A DNA stretch of 64,000 nt from Dolichospermum sp. LEGE 00240 (GTDB taxonomy: Bacteria > Cyanobacteriota > Cyanobacteriia > Cyanobacteriales > Nostocaceae), in the NCBI RefSeq assembly GCF_015207875.1, contig NZ_JADEVZ010000024.1, forward strand, positions 1 through 64,000, written 5' to 3'. Positions 45,770 through 54,322 of the stretch are shown here, in pieces (positions within the stretch are counted from its first letter, which is position 1; each line of letters opens with the position of its first letter). The position numbers and the translations under genes are program-made. A model generated the notes under the pieces. It had not been told where the DNA came from and ran no database searches. It saw only the letters and a list, made by a program, of their open reading frames with translations.

Positions 45770-46347
45770 ATTCAGAATAGGAAATGGGAGATCAAGAAAT
45801 AGCAGGAGGAGAGGGAAATTTTCGCAATTACCAATTCCAATTCCTTCATAAATTGCATCCAAAAGATGGGAAAATTAACAGAACACACCAACAAAAATTA
45901 AATATGGACAAAAATACTCTTAGGAATGAGAACATTAATTGTATAAATTGCCTAAAACATTATACTCTGAGTATTAACTATGTAATGACTTGTAATTTTA
46001 CTTATAGAAAGGGTGATTAATTTACCGCTATAAAAACCAAGTATGTATTGAATTTAGTTAATTTCCTAAATACATACCTGAAAATTCCTGTCAAAGGTTA
46101 CAAAAATTACAGAGCTAAAGAAAAAACACATAATTTTTCTCATAGATGAATCAAAACAGGATAATTAACAACTGTTAACGGAAAAGATCACCAGATGGCG
46201 GGAACTGAACCCAAACTTTGAAATTCTTCATAAAGATAATCACTATGTTACCATCTGGATGGTTTAAGACAAATCAAACCTGGCGTTTAAGTATAAAGGC
46301 CAACGACCGTAGCGTCTCTAAATTTGGTGGTTGAGGAGAGAACAATA
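45770..46347. other. Non-coding region between queC and the Gfo/Idh gene
   Basis: About 580 bp, very AT-rich, without a credible gene. The arms CCAGATGG (46191) and CCATCTGG (46251) could pair over a distance of about 50 bases. It should hold both divergent promoters. Confidence 0.45.
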
Positions 46348-47430
46348 GTGCAAGATAGCATATCAGTGTCAGAACCAAATCTTTATTCACAGCGCAGCCA
46401 GCCGCACCATATTCGCATAGGCGTAATTGGGGTTGGTAACATGGGACAACATCATACCCGCGTACTGAGTTCCATGAAAGATGTGGAATTAGTCGGCGTT
46501 TCCGATATTAATGTCGAACGCGGTCTAGAAACTGCCAGCAAATACAAAGTCCGGTTTTTTGAAGATTACTGCGACTTACTACCCCATGTAGATGCCATCT
46601 GTGTTGCTGTACCTACACGGTTACACTATGCAGTGGGTATAAACTGTTTGTTGGCAGGAATCCATGTTTTAATTGAAAAACCGATAGCAGCTAGTATTTC
46701 CGAGGCAGAATCCCTAGTTAATGCTGCGGCCGAATCCCAGTGTATTTTGCAAGTTGGTCACATAGAACGATTCAATCCCGCCTTTAGGGAACTTAGTCAA
46801 GTCCTCAAAACCGAGGAGGTTTTGGCTTTGGAATCTCACCGGATGAGTCCTTATTCAGCGCGGGCGAATGATGTTTCCGTGGTGCTGGATTTAATGATCC
46901 ATGACATTGATTTACTGCTAGAATTAGCCGCCTCACCAGTGGTGAAACTGACTGCTAGTGGGACTCGTTCTTTAGACTCAGGTTATTTAGATTATGTAAC
47001 GGCTACCTTGGGTTTTGCGAATGGGATTGTTGCTACCCTCACAGCCAGTAAAGTTACCCATCGGAAAATTCGCCGTTTAGTTGCCCATTGTAAAAATTCA
47101 TTTACAGAAGCAGATTTTCTCAATAATGAGATTTTGGTACATCGGCAAACCCCTGTCAACCCTCTGATTGACCATCAAAAAGTCTTATATAGACAAGATG
47201 GTTTAATTGAAAAGGTTTATACCACAAATATTCAGCCTCTCAGTGCAGAATTAGAGCATTTTGTCAACTGTGTTCGTGGTGGCAATCAGCCCTCTGTGGG
47301 TGGTGAACAGGCTCTCAAAGCTTTACGGTTGGCTAGTTTGATTGAGCAAATGGCTTTAGAAGAGAGAGTTTGGAATCCATTAGAGTGGTCTTCGGAATCA
47401 AGAGTCCAATCTTTAACATCAACCATTTAG
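46348..47430 (+). CDS. Gfo/Idh/MocA family NAD(P)-dependent oxidoreductase
   Basis: This 360-aa protein begins with RIGVIGVGNMGQHHTRVLSSM, the dinucleotide-binding fold, and has HVLIEKPIAASISEAE and QVGHIERFNPAF, typical of sugar oxidoreductases acting on UDP-N-acetyl sugars or inositol. I start at GTG 46348 because GAGGAG lies 9 bases upstream; the frame opens at TTG 46324. The exact substrate is unknown; related genes serve lipid A-like or exopolysaccharide sugar synthesis. Confidence 0.85.
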   Translation: MQDSISVSEPNLYSQRSQPHHIRIGVIGVGNMGQHHTRVLSSMKDVELVGVSDINVERGLETASKYKVRFFEDYCDLLPHVDAICVAVPTRLHYAVGINCLLAGIHVLIEKPIAASISEAESLVNAAAESQCILQVGHIERFNPAFRELSQVLKTEEVLALESHRMSPYSARANDVSVVLDLMIHDIDLLLELAASPVVKLTASGTRSLDSGYLDYVTATLGFANGIVATLTASKVTHRKIRRLVAHCKNSFTEADFLNNEILVHRQTPVNPLIDHQKVLYRQDGLIEKVYTTNIQPLSAELEHFVNCVRGGNQPSVGGEQALKALRLASLIEQMALEERVWNPLEWSSESRVQSLTSTI

Positions 47431-47713
47431 CAACATTTTGGTAGTGGGGGAAAATTAATAATTTTTCTCCCACCAATATGAGAGATTAGGAGTGGTAGGG
47501 GCAACCCCCTGTGGTTGGATGTCAAGAGGAGGAAGAAAAAAGAAAAGCTTGACATTTCCTAAAACTGACATCAGAAATACTAAATCATAAAAAATTAATG
47601 ATCGCCTGTTATGAATTTTGACGTATTTCTAGTTACACTTAACCCAACCTAAAATTTTTTGTAGCTCACCTTTTTGTAAGATGAGCATGATAACTTTTTA
47701 CAGAGGAGATTTC
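47431..47713. other. Intergenic region upstream of the actin-like gene
   Basis: About 280 bp with several A/T runs and no gene. A GGAGG-type ribosome binding site (CAGAGGAG near 47700) precedes the ATG at 47714. Confidence 0.45.
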
Positions 47714-48868
47714 ATGACAGATCAACCGCCCGTAGCTAATCCGATGAATGCTGCTGCTATTCCTATGAACCGGACTCCAGCAGCATCAGCAGCCACACCC
47801 ATGAATTCTGGAAATTCCGGTAAGCCAACCAATATTACTGGTAAAACCATTCTGAGTGTAGATTTAGGTAGAACCTCCACAAAAACTTGTGTGAGCCGTG
47901 AACCCGCAAATGTGGCTTTTATACCTTCTAATGTCAAGCAAACATCAATTGAGCAAATTCGCGGTGGTGTGTTTGAAGCTAAGGCTACTGACCCCCTGAT
48001 GGATTTGTGGCTGGAATATCAAGGTAGTGGCTATGCTGTAGGTCAATTAGCTGCCGATTTTGGAGCTAATCTTGGCGTTGGCCAATCTAAGGTAGAAGAT
48101 GCTTTAGTCAAAGTTTTATCATCTGCGGGTTACTTTAAGCTCAAGGATGAAATTTACGTGGTTCTGGGGCTGCCTTTCTTATCTTTGGAACAATTTGAAA
48201 GAGAAAAGGCACAGTTAACTAGCTTGGTAACTGGGCCGCATGTAGTGAATTTCCGGGGTGAATCCATAACTTTGAATATTGCCAAAGTCTGGGTAATGCC
48301 CGAAGGATATGGTAGTTTGCTGTGGTCAGAAACTCAACCTAATAAAGCAACAGCAGTTCCTGATTTCACGAAAATATCTGTGGGGATTGTGGATATTGGC
48401 CATCAAACCATTGATATGATTATGGTGGATAATTTCCGCTTTGCCAGAGCTGCTTCTAAGAGTGAAGACTTTGGGATGAGCAAGTTTTATGAACTGGTAG
48501 CTGCGGAAATACAAGGTGCTGATAGTCAATCATTGGCACTGATTTCTGCGGTTAATAAGCCTAAAGGCGATCGCTTTTACCGTCCCAAAGGTGCTAGTAA
48601 GCCCACCAATTTAGATGATTTTCTGCCTAACTTAACAGAGCAGTTTTCCCGGGAAATTTGCTCTCGTGTGTTAGCGTGGTTGCCAGAGCGGGTAACTGAT
48701 GTGATTATTACAGGTGGTGGTGGAGAGTTTTTCTGGGAAGATGTCCAGCGTCTACTCAAAGAAGCTAAAATCAACGCTTACTTAGCTGCACCTTCTCGGC
48801 AAGCCAATGCTTTGGGGCAGTATATTTATGGAGAAGCGCAATTATCTGCTGCTCGCGCTAGGTCATAA
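47714..48868 (+). CDS. corM: ParM-like actin, probably CorM
   Basis: This 384-aa protein is an actin-like ATPase of the ParM/Alp type. After a variable, Pro/Met/Asn-rich N-terminus (about 45 residues) it has the phosphate-1 motif TILSVDLGRTSTKTCVSREP, the phosphate-2 motif VGIVDIGHQTIDMIM and the adenosine motif DVIITGGGGEFFWEDVQ. It is followed 5 bp later by a small coiled-coil protein (a ParR-like partner). In Nostocales a chromosomal ParMR-derived pair, CorM and CorR, forms cortical filaments that control cell shape; identity is inferred from this layout and chromosomal context. Confidence 0.8.
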   Translation: MTDQPPVANPMNAAAIPMNRTPAASAATPMNSGNSGKPTNITGKTILSVDLGRTSTKTCVSREPANVAFIPSNVKQTSIEQIRGGVFEAKATDPLMDLWLEYQGSGYAVGQLAADFGANLGVGQSKVEDALVKVLSSAGYFKLKDEIYVVLGLPFLSLEQFEREKAQLTSLVTGPHVVNFRGESITLNIAKVWVMPEGYGSLLWSETQPNKATAVPDFTKISVGIVDIGHQTIDMIMVDNFRFARAASKSEDFGMSKFYELVAAEIQGADSQSLALISAVNKPKGDRFYRPKGASKPTNLDDFLPNLTEQFSREICSRVLAWLPERVTDVIITGGGGEFFWEDVQRLLKEAKINAYLAAPSRQANALGQYIYGEAQLSAARARS

Positions 48869-48873
48869 AACTG

Positions 48874-49335
48874 ATGTTCCAATGGTCAAAAAAGGTAGTT
48901 AAATCCGTTACATTCAATCCAGACATTGCTGATGAGAGTTTGTTAGCGCAGGTGGAAAACTCCTTAGAGACACAGCCAGATAAAACTTTCAGTGACCTGT
49001 GTAAGGAGGCTCTCTGGAAATTCTTGTGTGTCCCAGAACCTGTACAAACAGCTTCTAAGACAGCAAATATAACTACGGTTGAACAAAAAATCGGTGAGAT
49101 ACAAAATCAAATGACTGGTTTTGAGGAACGTTTTTTGGCGAGGGAGTCTCATCGTTTGGAGGCGATAGAAAGTCAAATGATGCAACTTACTCAACAAGTG
49201 GCAAAGTTGGCAATTATCCTGAATCAGCAACCACCTACTTATATTCCTCCTGATAGCGTTAACGAGGCGCAAGCCATACCTCAAGAAATAGACCCTGTAA
49301 TTAATCGCATTGGTCAGTTTCTTGATGATTTTTAA
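48874..49335 (+). CDS. corR: ParR-like partner protein, probably CorR
   Basis: This 153-aa protein lies 5 bp after the actin-like gene, the position of ParR in parMR operons. It begins with a basic part (MFQWSKKVVKSVTFNPDIADESLLAQVENSLETQPDKTFSDLCKEALWKFL), similar to a ribbon-helix-helix DNA-binding motif, then has a coiled coil (VEQKIGEIQNQMTGFEERFLARESHRLEAIESQMMQLTQQVAKLA) and a C-terminal short amphipathic segment INRIGQFLDDF. In CorR such a tail binds the membrane, which I take as plausible here. Confidence 0.75.
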   Translation: MFQWSKKVVKSVTFNPDIADESLLAQVENSLETQPDKTFSDLCKEALWKFLCVPEPVQTASKTANITTVEQKIGEIQNQMTGFEERFLARESHRLEAIESQMMQLTQQVAKLAIILNQQPPTYIPPDSVNEAQAIPQEIDPVINRIGQFLDDF

Positions 49336-49398
49336 GAAAAGACTCGGTTTTTCTTGGTTTTGACTTTAAGAAAAACCCTTAACTAAACTACCCTAAGT

Positions 49399-49432
49399 CC
49401 CACCAATCAGGCCGAAATGGCTTATGGGTGGG
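49399..49432 (+). terminator. Hairpin after corR
   Basis: CCCACC pairs with GGTGGG and AGGCC with GGCTT around GAAAT, forming a two-part stem that ends 97 bp after the corR stop. A short T-rich stretch follows. It fits a terminator of the corMR operon. Confidence 0.5.
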
Positions 49433-49522
49433 ATATTTTGTGTAAAAATTAAAAGCATTTTCGTAGTAACAAGATTAGAATAAGCTTGTTATAACTTCTA
49501 TTGGCATTAGTAGCACCTAGAG

Positions 49523-49640
49523 CTACTCTAATAGTTTATCATCAGGACTATAGGCGATCGCTCTCACAGCACGAGAATGTCCGTCAAATTCCTGCCAAAA
49601 TTGCCCCATATTCACATCCCAGAGCCTCACCATATGAATC
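49523..49640 (-). pseudogene. WD40-repeat gene fragment
   Basis: The minus strand encodes about 38 residues of one WD40 blade (MVRLWDVNMGQFWQEFDGHS and RAVRAIAYSPDDKLLE), ending at a stop codon exactly where the next strand should continue. No larger protein surrounds it, so it is a remnant of a WD40 gene, probably of the same kind as the intact gene at 62523. Confidence 0.75.
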
Positions 49641-49644
49641 CCCA

Positions 49645-49853
49645 TAAATAGGGCTTGCTGAATAAATGCAAGACCTATATATATCAAAGGTTTGAGTCTG
49701 CTAAAAAAGAAAATAGGTGTAAGATTGTTGAAGGAGATAGTCCCAAAAGCGTGCATTTTGGGTTGAATAAATCACAAAATTTAGGGATAACAGATAGCCC
49801 AAACTCTTGCCTCTTGCCTGCCCTCACAGACAACTTTTTCAGCAACCCCTAAA
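49645..49853. mobile_element. Insertion-sequence end remnant
   Basis: The left edge TAGGGCTTGCTGAATAAATG and the right edge (inverse complement TAGGGGTTGCTGAAAAAGTT, then GTCTGTGAGGG) form imperfect inverted repeats 206 bp apart. No transposase frame remains. The right edge matches the ends of the 58-bp dispersed repeat at 44875 and 58212. Confidence 0.6.
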
Positions 49854-50045
49854 TAGCAATGAATGTTAAAAATAATTGTATTTCTGGTTAATTTACAGCA
49901 ACTATAGGAATCCGGTTTGATTCTGTGAATTTACTTGTGTGGTCAGGGAACGGGGAACAGGAAAGACAGAATTGATATCTAATGAGTCTTGTATGGCTAC
50001 GCCACGCAAGCTATCCAAAATCAAATAGGAGTCCTATAGATCCTA

Positions 50046-50077
50046 AAAATGTTGGGTTTCCTTGCGTCAACCCAACC
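50046..50077 (-). terminator. Rho-independent terminator of the CsbD gene
   Basis: On the minus strand GGTTGGGTT pairs with AACCCAAC and is followed by ATTTTTAGG, a T-run; it lies about 20 bp after the stop codon at 50097. Confidence 0.7.
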
Positions 50078-50096
50078 TATAAGTTTTAATTCAGGA

Positions 50097-50549
50097 TTAC
50101 TTAAAAGTATTGCGAACCTCTTCTTTCATTTTATTTGCTGGGTTACGAGATTCACTTTTTATATCATTAGTTTTTCCACTAGGTAGATAGTTGGGGTTGA
50201 CAATACTATTATCTATGGCTTTTTCAGTTTTAGCTTCAATCTTTTTGGTCGCCGCCTTTAATTGTTGTTGCCGAGTCGCATCTTTGATATCTTCAACTGC
50301 GTTACGAACTTTACTTTCAGCTTGCTTGGCTTTGCCCATGAATTGATCTTTTTTGTTTCCTGTTACATTACCTAAAGTTTCTTGAACTTTACCTTCAATA
50401 TTTTTAGTTGTGGCTTCGACTCGATTCATAGTTGTGGCAATTTGAGTCTGGGCAAGACTAACTTCAGCAGTAAAAGCTGTGAAAATTCCCAGACAGAAAA
50501 CTAAACTAATGATGAGAAAAAACTTGCGAAATTGTGAAAATAGATTCAT
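50097..50549 (-). CDS. CsbD-family stress protein with signal peptide
   Basis: This 150-aa protein has a signal peptide (KFFLIISLVFCLGIFTAFTAEVSLA) and a CsbD domain (MNRVEATTKNIEGKVQETLGNVTGNKKDQFMGKAKQAESKVRNAVEDIKDAT), plus a charged C-terminal tail. CsbD proteins are stress-induced small hydrophilic proteins of unknown action. It is the last of a group of stress genes that all run leftward. Confidence 0.88.
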   Translation of the reverse strand: MNLFSQFRKFFLIISLVFCLGIFTAFTAEVSLAQTQIATTMNRVEATTKNIEGKVQETLGNVTGNKKDQFMGKAKQAESKVRNAVEDIKDATRQQQLKAATKKIEAKTEKAIDNSIVNPNYLPSGKTNDIKSESRNPANKMKEEVRNTFK

Positions 50550-50594
50550 GAAATTCTCCTCATTTATAGGTTGTTAATTAATAAATACTATCGG

Positions 50595-51065
50595 TTATAG
50601 TTTTGGAGTGGGTACGGCTGGAACAATTTTGACTACAACTTTGACGCTTCTGACACCTTTGATTTCTTTGGCAAGAGAATTAATTTTATTTAATTGTTCT
50701 TGAGTCTGGACATTTCCCACCACGACAACCGCCCCATCTTTAGCAGCCACAGTTAATTGACTAGAGGGGATATTCGCCTCCAACTTAGAACGAACCTCAC
50801 TGGCAAGATCACTATTAGCGCGAGTTGCATTTCCTCCAGTGACGTTATTGCGTTGCTCACGGGCGCGAATATCTGCGTTGAGTTGATCTCGACGAACTTG
50901 GCTAGTTGCGTCTTTTTGATTGGCTAGAATTGTTTTGTCTGTGGGAACTTCACCAGTTTTATCAAGAGTATCTGGCGCACTGCTGCTAGTTTTGGCTTTA
51001 TTGTCACAAGCAACCGTTCCCAGAAGTAAAATGCTACTGAGGACAAAAGGCATAATTGCTTTCAT
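50595..51065 (-). CDS. BON-domain lipoprotein
   Basis: This 156-aa protein begins at ATG 51065 (MKAIMPFVLSSILLLGTVAC), with the lipobox LLGTVAC giving a lipid-anchored periplasmic protein. A BON domain covers about residues 85-150 (ASEVRSKLEANIPSSQLTVAAKDGAVVVVGNVQTQEQLNKINSLAKEIKGVRSVKVVVKI). BON domains bind membranes and phospholipids and appear in osmotic-stress proteins such as OsmY. The neighbours support a stress role. Confidence 0.9.
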   Translation of the reverse strand: MKAIMPFVLSSILLLGTVACDNKAKTSSSAPDTLDKTGEVPTDKTILANQKDATSQVRRDQLNADIRAREQRNNVTGGNATRANSDLASEVRSKLEANIPSSQLTVAAKDGAVVVVGNVQTQEQLNKINSLAKEIKGVRSVKVVVKIVPAVPTPKL

Positions 51066-51079
51066 AGTTTGCAACCCTT

Positions 51080-51700
51080 TTACACACGAGAGACAACAGG
51101 GTTGGCAGAACGGCTAATAGTTGGACTATTGTAAACTTCCCATTCACGCATTCCCCTGTGTTTGAAAATGGTTTCTGCTCTGAGAATTTCCGCCTCTGTG
51201 CCATCTACAATTACGAGATAATCTCCATCAACTACATAATCGTGGTAGATTTGCGCCCGATGTTCAGGGATTCCTAAACCTACTAAACTACCAATTAAAC
51301 CACCAACTGCTGCTCCGATAGCTCCACCGGCTAAAGTAGTAGCGATCGCTGTAGCTGCTGCTCCGGCTAACATAATTGGACCAATCCCTGGAATTGCTAG
51401 AGTTCCTAACCCAATTAGTAACCCTGTCAGTCCCCCAACTGCTCCTCCTGCCTCGACTCCAGTTTTCGCGCCTTCCTCTACACGGGTGGTTGCATGAGTT
51501 TCCGTTGGTTCTTGAACTATTTGTGGTTGAACTTGTGTTTCACCAATTTGGTATCGCTGATTTAGGTCTTCATCGTGTTTAGCAATCACAGATACCTGAT
51601 TCATGTCAAATCCGTTATCTCGCAGTTCATTCAGAGCATCTTCTACCTCTTGGTGACTAGAAAATACTCCCACTGCTCGTTTATTATTAATCAAGGTCAT
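51080..51700 (-). CDS. General stress protein with Gly-rich membrane segment
   Basis: This 206-aa protein starts with a conserved domain of general stress proteins (RAVGVFSSHQEVEDALNELRDNGFDMNQVSVIAKHDED, similar to YflT/DUF1269 types) and holds a long glycine-rich hydrophobic segment (GGAVGGLTGLLIGLGTLAIPGIGPIMLAGAAATAIATTLAGGAIGAAVGGLIGSLVGLGIP) that may insert in membranes. The C-terminus (HDYVVDGDYLVIVDGTEAEI) is typical. It lies 15 bp upstream of the BON lipoprotein gene on the same strand. Confidence 0.88.
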   Translation of the reverse strand: MTLINNKRAVGVFSSHQEVEDALNELRDNGFDMNQVSVIAKHDEDLNQRYQIGETQVQPQIVQEPTETHATTRVEEGAKTGVEAGGAVGGLTGLLIGLGTLAIPGIGPIMLAGAAATAIATTLAGGAIGAAVGGLIGSLVGLGIPEHRAQIYHDYVVDGDYLVIVDGTEAEILRAETIFKHRGMREWEVYNSPTISRSANPVVSRV

Positions 51701-51794
51701 TTCTTTATCCTCTCAAAAGGGAATCAGTGGCAGGTAACGAGGTAATTAAGAATTAGTTGGAAAGATCAAAAAGCCTTATTTCCCTCGCCCCTGC

Positions 51795-51897
51795 CTAGTA
51801 CCGCAGAGCGGAAGTCAAAAGTCAAAGGTCAAAACTAAGACAGTATAGGCTTTTAACAATTGAGAATGGTCGCTTGATTTACGCCGTGTTGTACTAG
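51795..51897 (+). mobile_element. CTAG-family MITE, copy D
   Basis: A 95-bp element (51799-51893) flanked by CTAG on both sides (51795-51798, 51894-51897). It begins TACCGCAGAGCGGAAGTC and ends GATTTACGCCGTGTTGTA. It sits 5 bp from the stop codon of the CsbD gene. Confidence 0.85.
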
Positions 51898-51902
51898 TTC
51901 AT

Positions 51903-52085
51903 CTACTCGATCATTTCTTTGGCTTGATCCTTTACATCTTCAACGGCGTGGCGAATTTTGGCTTCTGCTTGTTTTTCCTTGCCTTCTGCTTGAGTTTTTG
52001 GATCTCCGGTTAAATCACCTACAGCTTCTTGAACCTTACCTTCAATGTTTTTGGCAGTTGCCTTAGCTCTATTTTTCATACTCAT
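51903..52085 (-). CDS. CsbD-family protein
   Basis: This 60-aa protein is a stand-alone CsbD domain (MSMKNRAKATAKNIEGKVQEAVGDLTGDPKTQAEGKEKQAEAKIRHAVEDVKDQAKEMIE), hydrophilic and rich in Lys, Glu and Ala, without a signal peptide. CsbD is a bulk stress protein of the sigma-B regulon in Bacillus; the function is unknown. It belongs to the stress gene group. Confidence 0.93.
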   Translation of the reverse strand: MSMKNRAKATAKNIEGKVQEAVGDLTGDPKTQAEGKEKQAEAKIRHAVEDVKDQAKEMIE

Positions 52086-52128
52086 AATCTGTTCCTAATG
52101 GAAAATTTACTACTGCAAAATCTGGGTT

Positions 52129-53028
52129 TTATCTTCTTTCCACATTCGGATGTTCTTGGGTATTAACATCCAATTCTTCTCGGCGTAGAGTTTCTTCCGC
52201 TTCAATAGTTTCGTGATCTACAACTTTATCAACTCTGACTTCTTCTCGTAAGAAAGCTTCTTTATGAATATCCGCAGTTTCTTCATAAAGTTCTATTCGA
52301 CTCACTTCTGTAGTACCAAAGCTGTCGCTACCTAAAGTCACCGTTTCTCCAGCATTTGTAGGAGTAACTCGCTCAATGACAATTCTTTCTTTATCTATGG
52401 GGACTGAAACCCGCGCCTTTTCTGTTTCCGTATGTTTCCCAACAATGACTTCTCCTGTTTTGGCGCGGATTTTGTTGGCAATTAATCGTTCTTGATATAG
52501 TTTGAAAGTTTGATGATCCTGATCATTCAAGGCATATAAATTAGGTTCTTGTTGATAGTCATAGCCGCTACCGTTACCTGACTTTCTTGGTGGGGCTATG
52601 GGAGGGGCTACCATAGTAGCTCCCGCAGGTCGAGAACTGGCTGTATCTACAGAACCGGAACTTTCTAAGAATGCTTCAGAACGATATACTCCTCTGACTT
52701 GTTCTTCATAGTTATAATCAATTTCTTTGTGTTCATTAAATTCGGGTAAATTCTCCGCTTGTTGTTTGGTCATTCCCACTGTATAAATCCGTTCTAAGGT
52801 ATGATCAATGCGCGAACGACCAACTGGCAACAAAACTTTTTTCCCAAAAATCCATAAGCCTAAATCAACAACGAAATAGCGAAAATGTCCTTGTTCATCT
52901 ACTAAGATATCGCTGACTGTGCCAATTTTTTCATCTGCGGTTGCATAGACACCCATTCCTTTGATGTCTTTGCCTTCAAAACTTTCTCGATAATTCGGAT
53001 CAAATTCTTTGATTTTCAAAAGAGACAT
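52129..53028 (-). CDS. PRC-barrel and DUF2382 domain protein
   Basis: This 299-aa protein begins at ATG 53028 (MSLLKIKEFDPNYRESFEGKDIKG), preceded by AGGAGG. An N-terminal PRC barrel (about residues 20-90, VYATADEKIGTVSDILVDEQGHFRYFVVDLGLWIFGKKVLLP) is followed by a linker and a C-terminal DUF2382 domain (ANKIRAKTGEVIVGKHTETEKARVSVPIDKERIVIERV) with repeated acidic helices. Such proteins are stress-linked in cyanobacteria and Deinococcus. It heads the leftward stress gene run. Confidence 0.9.
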   Translation of the reverse strand: MSLLKIKEFDPNYRESFEGKDIKGMGVYATADEKIGTVSDILVDEQGHFRYFVVDLGLWIFGKKVLLPVGRSRIDHTLERIYTVGMTKQQAENLPEFNEHKEIDYNYEEQVRGVYRSEAFLESSGSVDTASSRPAGATMVAPPIAPPRKSGNGSGYDYQQEPNLYALNDQDHQTFKLYQERLIANKIRAKTGEVIVGKHTETEKARVSVPIDKERIVIERVTPTNAGETVTLGSDSFGTTEVSRIELYEETADIHKEAFLREEVRVDKVVDHETIEAEETLRREELDVNTQEHPNVERR

Positions 53029-53055
53029 ACTATTTTCCTCCTGTTGCAGTTTCAC

Positions 53056-53521
53056 TATCAGTTGATGTCATCAAATATCAAATTATTCTCAACATTAGAA
53101 CCTGGTACAATTGGGTTATGAGTTTTTCTGTTCTGTTAGTTCTAATATGTACACATTAGTTATTTTTATGATTAAGACCGTCCATCAAAGGGTTGATTAT
53201 GACGGTATGTCAATAGACAGAGATTCTTAACTGAGTGGTAGGAAAGTGCCAGATCCCCGACTTCTTGAAGAAGTCGGGGATCTGCATAATCTATATTGGT
53301 TTAAAATTGTATAAGTTCGTTTATAACCAAATAATTTAAAAATTCCTCTTAGGGAAAATCGCAAATAATACACTCAGTGTCAAAAAATTGCACTAAAATC
53401 ACTACGGCGGTAATCTTTGGGTGTGAGGTTCGAGATATTTTTAAGTCAGCTTGACGATAAAATTAATCCACTTCCTGCGGCCTTGAGGCTGACTGCGCTA
53501 AAAAATTTAGAGAGTTAATTT
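53056..53521. other. Non-coding region with a long palindrome
   Basis: About 465 bp between the divergent DUF2382 gene and the next gene. The only clear element is the 33-bp palindrome at 53251-53283; the rest is AT-rich with no gene. Confidence 0.45.
53251..53283. repeat. Perfect 33-bp palindrome of a dispersed family
   Basis: AGATCCCCGACTTCTT and AGAAGTCGGGGATCT form an almost perfect hairpin with 15-bp arms. A close relative lies at 17270-17299. This palindrome is dispersed in the genome and may act as a bidirectional terminator. Confidence 0.8.
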
Positions 53522-54208
53522 ATGTTTCAGTTGTTAAGCCGGGTTTTGCTATGGCTCTTAATTGGTGTTGTAGCCTTTTCTTTGTTTCAAAGATTCTATC
53601 CATCAGTAACTTTTGTCGGTAGATTTCTTTTAGGGTTGGTCATAGTTGTTTTAGCTTTAGCATTCCTCAATCCTAGTGAACCAGCGGTGGCTTCGTTGTG
53701 GCGATTTATCTCCTTCCCACTCAAGCCCTTGGGTGCTTCGGTTTTAATGTTGTTTTTAGCTGCTCAAAAAATCAAAGGCGGTGGTATTGATAAACCGGGC
53801 GGTTTTTTATTAGGATGGGCGTTGACGGTTTTGCTTCTGTCCAGCACACCAGCGATCGCTTACTTCCTCGTCAGATCACCAGTTGCTACAGTTGAGGGGA
53901 TGAACGTCAATCGGCCAACTGCCCCATCTACCTTAGTGGCCTTTGATCTGGCAAATCCTAATTTCACAATCTCAGATATTGGGCAAAATATCATCCCACG
54001 TAAGGCAGAGATAAATTCTCCAACTATAGCTTTCAATAGTCTGACTGCGAATATCCCTTCCTATCTCCTCCAAAATCCTCAAGCAATCAGCACCCGCGGA
54101 TTACGGGTAGAAGACTTTGTTCCTAACGCAGAAACCCTGCAACTTACTACCCAAGTATGGGAAAGTTATCTCAATCAGATTTATGTTTTCTTACGTGGTC
54201 GGACGTAG
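53522..54208 (+). CDS. YdcF-like membrane protein with an apparently deleted catalytic domain
   Basis: This 228-aa protein begins with four hydrophobic segments (MFQLLSRVLLWLLIGVVAFSLF, VGRFLLGLVIVVLALAFLN, PLGASVLMLFLAAQ, LLGWALTVLLLSSTPAIAYFLV), as in cyanobacterial YdcF/ElyC-like proteins, and ends with ISTRGLRVEDFVPNAETLQLTTQVWESYLNQIYVFLRGRT, the usual C-terminus of that group. The DUF218 domain expected in between (about 150 residues) is replaced by an unrelated 70-residue Ser/Asn/Pro-rich stretch. I infer an internal deletion or replacement; the family call is from memory. Confidence 0.6.
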   Translation: MFQLLSRVLLWLLIGVVAFSLFQRFYPSVTFVGRFLLGLVIVVLALAFLNPSEPAVASLWRFISFPLKPLGASVLMLFLAAQKIKGGGIDKPGGFLLGWALTVLLLSSTPAIAYFLVRSPVATVEGMNVNRPTAPSTLVAFDLANPNFTISDIGQNIIPRKAEINSPTIAFNSLTANIPSYLLQNPQAISTRGLRVEDFVPNAETLQLTTQVWESYLNQIYVFLRGRT

Positions 54209-54322
54209 AAGAGGCAGGGGGCAGGGGAGAAAATTCCTCTTTCTTCCTCTTTCTTCCTCTTTCTGACTCCTTGACTCCTAACTCCTCCCTCCACAATACA
54301 AAAAAGTTAGATAATTGTTGGC

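Larger units (their letters stand above)
49433..50045. other. Non-coding stretch with gene and element remnants
   Basis: Between the corR hairpin and the CsbD-gene terminator lie a WD40 fragment (49523-49640) and an IS-end remnant (49645-49853). The remainder (about 49860-50045) is AT-rich, with part of a TGGCTACGCCACGC repeat near 49993. No intact gene is visible. Confidence 0.5.

Noticed and set aside
45784-46020. 78-codon frame upstream of queC
   Set aside because: AT-rich spurious frame in the intergenic region; no ribosome binding site.
49655-49852. 65-codon frame in the IS remnant
   Set aside because: Spurious frame across IS ends; no transposase motif.
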